This document shows, one piece after another, positions 1 to 5,482 of a DNA stretch of 8,800 bases. A program made the position numbers and the translations under genes. The stretch spans positions 1 through 8,800 of the forward strand of contig JAPOKN010000042.1 in assembly GCA_029977605.1 (NCBI GenBank), read 5' to 3'. Under the pieces are notes generated by a model, which was given only the letters and a program-made list of their open reading frames with translations, was not told where the DNA came from and did not search any database. Numbering within the stretch: position 1 is the stretch's first letter; the number at the start of each line of letters is the position of its first letter. This DNA is from Methanobacteriota archaeon. GTDB taxonomy: Archaea > Thermoplasmatota > Poseidoniia > MGIII > CG-Epi1.

Positions 1-1
1 A

Positions 2-196
2 GTTGTGAGAGAAGTTCATAGTAAGATTAATAAAGATGCTCGAATCATTTGGGGAGCTTCGATAGATTCTACTCTCGAGCATCAAATTCGTGTGATGCTT
101 GTAGTTACTGGTGTCAAATCTTCTCAGATATTGGGACCTCCCGACGGAGTAGATGACGGAATGCAAAGTAAATACGGAATAGATTTCGTACATTAG
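2..196 (+). CDS. ftsZ: Cell division GTPase FtsZ, C-terminal fragment (5' end outside window)
   Basis: Only the last 64 residues are present; the frame is open from base 2 and the gene begins upstream. FtsZ is the tubulin-like GTPase that polymerises into the cytokinetic ring at the inner face of the membrane. The visible part is the end of the C-terminal subdomain: the segment DARIIWGASID followed by IRVMLVVTGVKS is the typical FtsZ pair of strands (family form: DA-IIWGA-ID, then I-VM-V-TGV-S). After it comes a short tail ending in YGIDFVH, as in archaeal FtsZs. The GTP-binding tubulin signature lies outside the window. An in-frame GTG at base 5 is internal and not a start. secE begins 4 nt after the stop, so ftsZ is probably cotranscribed with the secE-spt5-rpl11 genes, a common archaeal arrangement. 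Which archaeal paralogue (FtsZ1 or FtsZ2) cannot be decided from this fragment. Confidence 0.93.
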   Translation, partial: VVREVHSKINKDARIIWGASIDSTLEHQIRVMLVVTGVKSSQILGPPDGVDDGMQSKYGIDFVH

Positions 197-200
197 CAAA

Positions 201-440
201 ATGAGCTTTATCAACAAAGTATGGAAAACGCAACAGAAACTTGAAGAACGTTTCAAGAAGATCGGAAGAGGGCAATACGGCCGAGTTTTAAGATTAGCAC
301 GTAAACCAACTACTGATGAATTTGTTAAAAGTTCATGGGTTGTTGGAATTGGAATAGCAATTGTTGGATTTATTGGATTTGTCGTATATTATGTATGGCT
401 TAAGGCTCCACCTATTGTTGCAGATTTATTAGGAATTTAA
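201..440 (+). CDS. secE: Preprotein translocase subunit SecE (Sss1/Sec61-gamma type)
   Basis: A 79-residue single-span membrane protein that clamps the SecY channel in the Sec translocon of the cytoplasmic membrane. Residues 1-40 form an amphipathic, basic N-terminal part, with the family hallmark RVLRLARKPTTDEF at about 28-41. One membrane helix follows (about 45-66, rich in V, I, G and F), then a short tail. Archaeal SecE proteins are usually about 55-75 residues, so this is full length with a slightly extended N-terminus. The ATG at 201 is 4 nt after the ftsZ stop and no useful upstream alternative exists. spt5 begins 2 nt after the stop. The order ftsZ-secE-spt5-rpl11 is typical of euryarchaea and supports the assignment. 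No independent promoter is seen. Confidence 0.95.
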   Translation: MSFINKVWKTQQKLEERFKKIGRGQYGRVLRLARKPTTDEFVKSSWVVGIGIAIVGFIGFVVYYVWLKAPPIVADLLGI

Positions 441-442
441 AT

Positions 443-997
443 ATGGCAAAATTCATTGAAGAAGAAGAAAAAACTGAAGAAGTGGTGAATGAACCTTCAT
501 CCGATACACAGATTTACACTATGAAATCACAAATCGGACATGAAAGAACTGCTAGCGAGAGACTAGCCGATAGAGTACGAAGAAGCGGAGCTCCAATTTA
601 TGCTATTTTAGCACCTTCGAAACTTCGTGGTTTTATATTCGTAGAAACCGATAGTCCTGAAGCATTACGTGACAATCTAAAGGGATTGACACATGCTCGC
701 GGTATGGTTATGAATAAAGGAGTTGGATATGGGCGCTCTAAGCAACCTGACACTTTTGGTACTGTGACACTTGAAGAATTAACTCCGCACTTAACACCTC
801 CTCCTGCCGTTACAGGAATAGAAGAAGGAAACATTGTAGAAGTTATTTCTGGTCCTTTCAAAGGGGAAAAGGCAAGAGTACAACGTATTGATCAAGCTAA
901 AGAAGAAGTTACTGTGGAATTATTCGAAGCAATGGTTCCTATTCCAATAACTGTTAGAGGAGATCACGTAAGAGTTCTAGAAAAAGAGGCAAATTAA
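443..997 (+). CDS. spt5: Transcription elongation factor Spt5 (archaeal NusG homologue)
   Basis: 184 residues. Spt5 pairs with Spt4, binds the RNA polymerase clamp across the DNA cleft to raise processivity, and can link polymerase to the ribosome. The NGN domain runs about 23-115: it opens with IYTMKSQIGHE, has the KLRGFIFVE strand near 60-68 that all NGN domains share, and contains the ARGMV turn. A C-terminal KOW domain follows at about 126-180, with GNIVEVISGPFKGEKARV near 129-146. Most archaeal Spt5 proteins are about 145-155 residues and begin at the NGN domain. Here about 22 residues precede it, dense in Glu (E6-E9, E12, E13, E17), resembling a miniature of the acidic N-terminus of eukaryotic Spt5. 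The next Met, residue 27, lies inside the first NGN strand, so the longer start is preferred. The stop overlaps the rpl11 start by one base (TAATG), indicating translational coupling. Confidence 0.94.
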   Translation: MAKFIEEEEKTEEVVNEPSSDTQIYTMKSQIGHERTASERLADRVRRSGAPIYAILAPSKLRGFIFVETDSPEALRDNLKGLTHARGMVMNKGVGYGRSKQPDTFGTVTLEELTPHLTPPPAVTGIEEGNIVEVISGPFKGEKARVQRIDQAKEEVTVELFEAMVPIPITVRGDHVRVLEKEAN

Positions 998-1467
998 TGG
1001 GTGAAACAATAGAAGCACTAGTAGACGCAGGTAAAGCATCTGCAGGACCGCCACTAGGTCCATCGTTAGGACCAACTGGCGTTAATGTAAAAGATGTAGT
1101 AGATGAAATAAATTCAAAAACTAAAGAAATGGCTGGTATGCAAGTTCCAGTTAAAATCAAAATAGATGACAAAAAAGGATTCACTATTGATATAGGAACA
1201 CCTCCAGCTTCATCTTTGATTAAACAAGTATTAGGAATAGAAAAAGGATCTGGAGAGGCAGGTTCAGTAGTTGCCGCCGATATGACTCTTGATCAAGCAA
1301 TTACTGTAGCTAAACAAAAGGGACCTGGATTAACTGGTGGAAACATCAAAGCAATGACTTCTGAAATTTTAGGAGTTGCAAAATCTATGGGACTTAGCTG
1401 TGAAGGTAAAGACCCAAAAGAAATTCAAGCATCTATCAAGTCCGGAAGTCTGGACGACCGATTTTAG
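997..1467 (+). CDS. rpl11: 50S ribosomal protein L11
   Basis: 156 residues, the normal length for archaeal L11 (uL11). It binds the GTPase-associated centre of 23S rRNA and holds the stalk base. The N-terminal domain shows the family signature near 12-35 (KASAGPPLGPSLGPTGVN, then VKDVVDEIN), including the Pro-rich glycine loop. The rRNA-binding C-terminal domain starts near 70 and ends with a segment near 122-146 (EILGVAKSMGL, then EGKDPKEIQ) that matches the archaeal/eukaryotic consensus. The start is fixed by the one-base overlap with spt5. In many archaea L11 is followed by L1, L10 and P1; here it is the last gene of its operon and meets pyrI head-on, sharing 4 nt of stop codons (1464-1467). 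Confidence 0.97.
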   Translation: MGETIEALVDAGKASAGPPLGPSLGPTGVNVKDVVDEINSKTKEMAGMQVPVKIKIDDKKGFTIDIGTPPASSLIKQVLGIEKGSGEAGSVVAADMTLDQAITVAKQKGPGLTGGNIKAMTSEILGVAKSMGLSCEGKDPKEIQASIKSGSLDDRF

Positions 1468-1922
1468 ATAAATATTATATTATCTTGAGCAATTTTACGG
1501 CCACAGTAAACACATTGTATGCTTAATGGATTTCCATTAATTATATTGAATTTTGTTTTTGCTCCACGCTCGTTATTACTAATGCAATTATCGTTAGAGC
1601 AAATAGCAACATTTGAAATCGATTCCGGTAATTCAGCTACATTCTTCTCAGCTACAACAAAATTTCTAATAATATTTACATGAGCTCCCGGAGATAAAAG
1701 TGCCAGCTTTTGAGATTCTGATTCACTTAGTTCTCTGTCTTCTATCTTTATTACATCTTTACTTGAATTTTTCTTACTAGGAACGTGCATTAGAAGCGTA
1801 ATAGTAGTTCCCTTGTCGATTAAGTCTAAGGCATCTAAGACTTTCCTACCCCTACCTGCCTTTATGTGATCTAAAACTGTACCATTTCTAATTGGCTGAA
1901 CTCTCATTAGGTTATCACTCAT
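1464..1922 (-). CDS. pyrI: Aspartate carbamoyltransferase regulatory chain PyrI
   Basis: 152 residues, close to the 153 of the E. coli chain. PyrI dimers link PyrB trimers into the ATCase holoenzyme and carry the allosteric nucleotide site. The N-terminal allosteric domain has GTVLDHI at 14-20, KDVIKIEDREL at 55-65 and HVNIIRNFVVAEK at 81-93. By alignment from memory with E. coli, D18, H19, K59 and K93 correspond to the CTP/ATP-binding D19, H20, K60 and K94. The C-terminal zinc domain has cysteines at 108, 113, 137 and 140, the exact CX4C-X23-CX2C spacing of the structural zinc site that contacts PyrB. Feedback control of pyrimidine synthesis by CTP is therefore expected. Its ATG overlaps the pyrB stop by 4 nt (ATGA), implying coupled translation and matched stoichiometry. 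Confidence 0.97.
   Translation of the reverse strand: MSDNLMRVQPIRNGTVLDHIKAGRGRKVLDALDLIDKGTTITLLMHVPSKKNSSKDVIKIEDRELSESESQKLALLSPGAHVNIIRNFVVAEKNVAELPESISNVAICSNDNCISNNERGAKTKFNIINGNPLSIQCVYCGRKIAQDNIIFI
1551..1560 (+). terminator. Possible T-rich terminator of the ftsZ-secE-spt5-rpl11 transcript
   Basis: TTTTGTTTTT on the plus strand, about 85 nt past the rpl11 stop and inside pyrI on the other strand. It is the first strong T-tract after the operon. If used, the transcript would carry a 3' end antisense to the last part of pyrI. The evidence is the sequence only. Confidence 0.25.
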
Positions 1923-2827
1923 TTTTTGCCTCCAATTAATTGTTCTAGAAGAGCCATTCTAACTGGCACTCCATTGAAAGCTTGACGGAAATAAGCAGCA
2001 TGTTTCGTATCATCAACATCTGTTGATATTTCTGTAACTCTAGGAAGAGGGTGTAGTATTCTCATACTTGATTTTGCGTTTTTCAATAAATCTGAATCGA
2101 TTATGTAAGCACTTGCCACTTTTTTATATTCTTCTAAATCTGGGAATCTTTCTTTTTGAATTCTAGTAACGTATAATATGTCTAAATCATTTAGAACGTC
2201 TTCAATTGAATTATGTGAAGACCAATCACAAGATAAATCATCAGTTACGTAACTTGGCATAGAAAGACTATCTGGAGAAATAAAACTTAATTTATTGTTA
2301 AATTTAGCTAGAGCATGAGAAAGTGAGTGTACTGTTCTTCCATATCGTAAATCTCCCAGCATACCTACATTCAACCCTTCCATTTTACCCATTTCTTCAT
2401 TAATTGTGAATAAATCAAGTAATGTCTGCGTTGGATGTTGGCCTGCGCCATCTCCTCCATTAATTAATGGAACTTCTGAATTTTCGGAAGCTAAACGTGC
2501 TGAACCTTCCTGAGGGTGTCTCAATAATACTGCGTCTGCATATCCTGCAACCATTCTAATTCCATCTACTAATGTTTCTCCCTTCAAATGAGATGTAGCT
2601 GAAGGATCCGCAAAACCAATACAAGTTCCTCCCAACCTTTGCATAGCTGTTTCAAAAGATAAACGAGTTCTAGTAGAAGGTTCAAAGAAACATGTGGCTA
2701 AAATTTTACCATCAAGGCTCTTAGATTTCTTTTTACCTTTTGCAACAGGAACCAACTCTTTTGCACGTTTTAGAATTGATAAAATTTGCTTTTTGCTTAA
2801 ATCTGAAATAGAAACTACGTGCTTCAT
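1919..2827 (-). CDS. pyrB: Aspartate carbamoyltransferase catalytic chain PyrB
   Basis: 302 residues, near the family's usual 305-310. It condenses carbamoyl phosphate with L-aspartate to give N-carbamoyl-aspartate, the committed step of de novo pyrimidine synthesis, in the cytoplasm. The carbamoyl-phosphate loop FFEPSTRTRLSFE lies at 47-59, with STRTR at 51-55. The mobile loop supplying a catalytic Lys is TSHLKGET, with K82. HPTQ is at 131-134, the aspartate-binding YGRTVHS near 162-168 (R164), QKER near 224-227 (R227), and HPLPR at 259-263. All the active-site residues I can place are present. The start codon follows a TATA-like box by 24 nt, so the message is probably leaderless. pyrI follows with an ATGA overlap, and the membrane-protein gene upstream ends 41 nt away, so partial cotranscription from there is possible. 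Confidence 0.98.
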   Translation of the reverse strand: MKHVVSISDLSKKQILSILKRAKELVPVAKGKKKSKSLDGKILATCFFEPSTRTRLSFETAMQRLGGTCIGFADPSATSHLKGETLVDGIRMVAGYADAVLLRHPQEGSARLASENSEVPLINGGDGAGQHPTQTLLDLFTINEEMGKMEGLNVGMLGDLRYGRTVHSLSHALAKFNNKLSFISPDSLSMPSYVTDDLSCDWSSHNSIEDVLNDLDILYVTRIQKERFPDLEEYKKVASAYIIDSDLLKNAKSSMRILHPLPRVTEISTDVDDTKHAAYFRQAFNGVPVRMALLEQLIGGKK

Positions 2828-2846
2828 AAAACTCTAGAGAAGGGGG

Positions 2847-2855
2847 CTTTTTAAA
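2847..2855 (-). promoter_or_regulatory. TATA-like box of pyrBI
   Basis: On the minus strand the bases read TTTAAAAAG, centred 24 nt before the A of the pyrB start codon. This is the archaeal TATA-to-start-site distance, so transcription should begin at or within a base or two of the ATG and give a leaderless message. No Shine-Dalgarno-like sequence precedes the ATG. An 8-bp self-complementary sequence, CTCTAGAG (2832-2839), lies between the box and the start and could be a regulator site, but it may be chance. Confidence 0.6.
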
Positions 2856-2868
2856 TTGGTAATAATAC

Positions 2869-3666
2869 TCAGGATTTTTCAAGATCTTTAAAAAGAGTTA
2901 ACATGAAAATTATGTAAAACCCCTCAAAAACTCTACCCAATCCTGTAAAAATAGCATTTACTAAAATGTAAGCAACACTACCATCTTCACCTACTAAAGC
3001 CGCGATGTTGTTTGATATAAATCCTATAACGTAATTATTCAAAATGTACATTACTAACCAGATACCAACTACGTTAAGAGAAACACGAACGAAATTTCCG
3101 CTAACTAAATCTTTACTGTAGCTAAGGGCTTCAAATGCCCCTTTACCTCTTAAAACATAACTAAACTGCCAAAAGGCAAAATAAATGAACAAAATAATTC
3201 CTGGAATAAACAAAAGAACAAATCCAACCGCCACAATTGAGTAATACAAAATTGCCGTAACAACGTACATTGGGAGCATGGAAGATGCATCCTTAACCGC
3301 TTGAATTGGTGGAATCTTTTCACCTTTTATGGAAGAAGCTATAACTCTAATTGTAGCAATCCAAGCTATTCCTGCTATTATTGATCCAATAAGCGTTACA
3401 ATTATTAGCCTGAAAATATCACTTAAGATTTCGTCCAAAAATGTATTTGTTAGGCCTTCTGCTAGATCTGGAATAAAGTTCGACAAGAAAGGAACCAAGA
3501 ATTCAACGACTAAAAAGAATGGAACCACAATAGTTGCAATAGCAGGCAAATGAAGTAGAAAAAACTTGAAAGATTCACCCAACAAAGAGAAGAAACCCTT
3601 GTCACTTGGTTTAAAAATCTCTGTAGATTTTTCCTCCGTTTCAATTACCATATCTTCTTCTTCCAT
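2869..3666 (-). CDS. Six-helix integral membrane protein of unknown function (GDPD-membrane-domain / YciC-like)
   Basis: 265 residues. A charged N-terminus (about 1-35, with Glu-rich MEEED) is followed by hydrophobic helices at about 37-62, 83-110, 132-150, 151-170, 196-218 and 231-257, ending in a short charged tail. The stretch FIPGIILFIYFAFWQFSYVL (153-172), followed by GKGAFEALSYSKDLVSGNF (174-192), resembles the central motif of bacterial and archaeal membrane proteins annotated as the glycerophosphodiester phosphodiesterase membrane domain or YciC/UPF0259-like. The resemblance is from memory and gives no enzymatic role; there is no catalytic domain. It may have a structural or lipid-related role in the membrane. 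The start at 3666 is chosen because a TATA-like box is centred 25 nt upstream; an in-frame ATG five codons later is the alternative. It is divergent from mutL (94 nt apart) and upstream of pyrB, without an evident functional tie to either. Confidence 0.75.
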   Translation of the reverse strand: MEEEDMVIETEEKSTEIFKPSDKGFFSLLGESFKFFLLHLPAIATIVVPFFLVVEFLVPFLSNFIPDLAEGLTNTFLDEILSDIFRLIIVTLIGSIIAGIAWIATIRVIASSIKGEKIPPIQAVKDASSMLPMYVVTAILYYSIVAVGFVLLFIPGIILFIYFAFWQFSYVLRGKGAFEALSYSKDLVSGNFVRVSLNVVGIWLVMYILNNYVIGFISNNIAALVGEDGSVAYILVNAIFTGLGRVFEGFYIIFMLTLFKDLEKS

Positions 3667-3686
3667 AAAATACTATAAACATCTGT

Positions 3687-3695
3687 CTTAAAAAA
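3687..3695 (-). promoter_or_regulatory. TATA-like box of the membrane-protein gene
   Basis: The minus strand reads TTTTTTAAG inside a longer AT tract (3687-3700), centred 25 nt before the start codon at 3666. The transcript is expected to be leaderless. The same tract lies 61-74 nt ahead of mutL on the other strand, so the 94-nt divergent spacer must hold promoters for both genes. Confidence 0.55.
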
Positions 3696-3706
3696 TTAAA
3701 CTCTAT

Positions 3707-3760
3707 TCAATAAATGTGAAAAAAGTGTTTTAGAGGGGGGACAATTAGGAGTTAACATTA
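3707..3760 (+). promoter_or_regulatory. mutL upstream region: TATA candidates and AGGAG ribosome-binding site
   Basis: Unlike the minus-strand genes here, mutL has no AT-rich box 24-25 nt before its ATG; that place is a run of six Gs (3735-3740). Candidates further out are CAATAAATG (3708-3716), which would give a leader of about 24 nt, and GTTTTAG (3727-3733), which would give only about 5 nt. AGGAG at 3747-3751, nine bases before the ATG, fits a Shine-Dalgarno sequence and favours the longer leader. The choice is inference. Confidence 0.4.
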
Positions 3761-5482
3761 ATGCCTGAAATCCAAATTTTAGATGAGCACACTATCAACC
3801 AAATTGCTGCCGGTGAAGTAATTGAAAGGCCTGCATCTGTTGTTAAAGAACTCGTTGAAAATTCACTAGATGCTGGTGCTAAAAATATTTGGATTAGAAT
3901 TGAGGAAGGTGGTACTTCTTTGATTGTTGTCAGAGACGATGGGAAAGGCATGGATAGAGTAGATGCTGAAAATGCATTCAAAAAACACGCTACATCAAAA
4001 ATAAGAGTATTTGATGATTTACAAAATGTCAATACATCTGGATTTCGTGGAGAAGCTTTGCCTTCAATAGCCTCAATCTCGAGATTGAGAATGTCGACCT
4101 GCACAAAAGATGACAACATAGGAACTCGAATAACTATAGAAGGCGAAAATGAATTAGTTATTGAGGATTTAGCAACGCCTCAAGGAACTAAAATCGAAGT
4201 TGCCGATTTATTTTTCAATACCCCCGTGAGATCAAAATATCTAAAAAGAGTATCTACCGAACTCCAACATATTGTGAAGATAGTTACTATAGAAGCTATC
4301 AGAAGACCTGATGTTTCTTTTACACTTACACACGGAGAGAGAAAGATAGTTGATGCTCCAGAATCTGATTTGAAAACAAGAATTGGTGTTCTTTTGGGGA
4401 ATGATGCTGCTAAAGAATTAATTGAATTTAAGGGAGATAGTGAAGATTTCCAATTGAGAGGTTTCTTGACAAAACCTGCAATATCACGAAAAACTACTTC
4501 TGGACTCTACTTGCATATTAATGGAAGGCCAGTTCAAGCTAGGAATATCTGTTATTCAATTAAAGGCGCTTACGGAAGTTTACTTCATGACGGACATTTT
4601 CCATTAGGTGCTCTATTCATAGAAATTCCAAAAAATGATGTCGATGTAAATGTACACCCTGCAAAAACAATAGTCAGAATAGCTAAAGAAGAAGTTGTTA
4701 GCAAAAAAATTAGAGTTGTAATTAATGAAACCTTAGCTGAACATGCATTAATTGCACACGTGGATTTGAGTGATACTAAAACATTCACCAGTATTGCAAC
4801 TGCTAACGATAAGGTAAAACCAAGACAATTAAATAATATTGATTCTTTCCAACAAGAATTTGAAGTTGATTTTCACCAAAATGATGTTCAAGAGACAAAT
4901 ATGCCTACAATGCGCCCACTAGCACTTGTGGAAAATAAATACATAGTTGCGTTAGGCTTAGATGGAGTATTCATTATTGATTTTCATGCTGCTCACGAAA
5001 GAGTAATGTATGAACGATTAAAAGATCAAATGAGATTTAAGAGAATAGGAAGTCAAAATTTGTTGGCTCCAATTTCTTTAGAATTATCTAAAAGTGAAAC
5101 AAATGCTTTCGAGAAGAGGCTAGCTGAAATAAATGAAATGGGGTTTGAGGCCGAAAAGTTTGGTCCTTCTTCGTTTATGATACGTAGCGTTCCTGCATTA
5201 TTAGCTGGATCTGAACCAGATCGAATAAGAGAAGCTATTGATGATGTTGTTGAAAGTGGTTCAATGAAGTCTGCAGAGGATAGACATCAACATATGATGT
5301 ACACTGTAGCTTGCCATTCTGCACTTAGAGCTGGCGACAAATTATCAATGGCACAAATGGAATTTGTAATAAGAGAAATGGAATCTATTCCAAATCCTTA
5401 CGCTTGTGTTCATGGAAGACCTACTGTTATGACTATAACTCCTGATGAATTAGATAAAAAATTCAAGCGAAGTGGATTCTAA
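3761..5482 (+). CDS. mutL: DNA mismatch repair protein MutL (endonuclease type)
   Basis: 573 residues. MutL couples MutS mismatch recognition to strand removal. The N-terminal GHKL ATPase domain (about 1-330) holds all signatures: IAAGEVIERP (15-24), the VKELVENSLDAGA helix (28-40) with the catalytic Glu and Mg-binding Asn, DDGKGM (59-64), HATSK (76-80), GFRGEAL (94-100), NGRPV (254-258) and VDVNVHPAK (294-302). A short linker (about 330-385) leads to a C-terminal dimerisation/nuclease domain with D407-F-H-A-A-H-E-R-V-M-Y-E418, ACHSAL at 517-522 and CVHGRP at 549-554. These correspond to the DQHA(X)2E(X)4E, ACR and CPHGRP metal-site motifs of nicking MutL proteins, with Q to F and P to V changes. 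Most archaea lack MutS/MutL, so the gene is of bacterial type and its ancestor was probably acquired by transfer. No mutS lies in the window. Its stop overlaps that of the RND gene by 4 nt. Confidence 0.96.
   Translation: MPEIQILDEHTINQIAAGEVIERPASVVKELVENSLDAGAKNIWIRIEEGGTSLIVVRDDGKGMDRVDAENAFKKHATSKIRVFDDLQNVNTSGFRGEALPSIASISRLRMSTCTKDDNIGTRITIEGENELVIEDLATPQGTKIEVADLFFNTPVRSKYLKRVSTELQHIVKIVTIEAIRRPDVSFTLTHGERKIVDAPESDLKTRIGVLLGNDAAKELIEFKGDSEDFQLRGFLTKPAISRKTTSGLYLHINGRPVQARNICYSIKGAYGSLLHDGHFPLGALFIEIPKNDVDVNVHPAKTIVRIAKEEVVSKKIRVVINETLAEHALIAHVDLSDTKTFTSIATANDKVKPRQLNNIDSFQQEFEVDFHQNDVQETNMPTMRPLALVENKYIVALGLDGVFIIDFHAAHERVMYERLKDQMRFKRIGSQNLLAPISLELSKSETNAFEKRLAEINEMGFEAEKFGPSSFMIRSVPALLAGSEPDRIREAIDDVVESGSMKSAEDRHQHMMYTVACHSALRAGDKLSMAQMEFVIREMESIPNPYACVHGRPTVMTITPDELDKKFKRSGF
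5456..5461 (-). terminator. Possible T-tract terminator of the RND-transporter transcript
   Basis: Six consecutive Ts on the minus strand begin 18 nt after the last base of the RND gene, inside the 3' end of mutL. Archaeal RNA polymerase stops at short U-tracts without needing a hairpin, so this is a reasonable site, but such runs also arise by chance in AT-rich coding sequence (here antisense to Lys codons). Confidence 0.35.

Noticed and set aside
598..1184. Two minus-strand frames of 87 and 76 codons opposite spt5 and rpl11
   Set aside because: They are antisense to strongly conserved genes and the translations show no domain; shadows of the coding strand.
3735..3740. Run of six Gs ahead of mutL as a quadruplex or phase-variable tract
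   Set aside because: A single G6 run cannot form an intramolecular quadruplex by itself, and it is too short and outside coding sequence to be a convincing slippage switch.
3745..4119. Minus-strand 124-codon frame opposite the 5' end of mutL
   Set aside because: The opposite strand encodes the conserved ATPase motifs of MutL, and the frame would also cover the mutL start and leader. Ser-rich composition is typical of an antisense frame.
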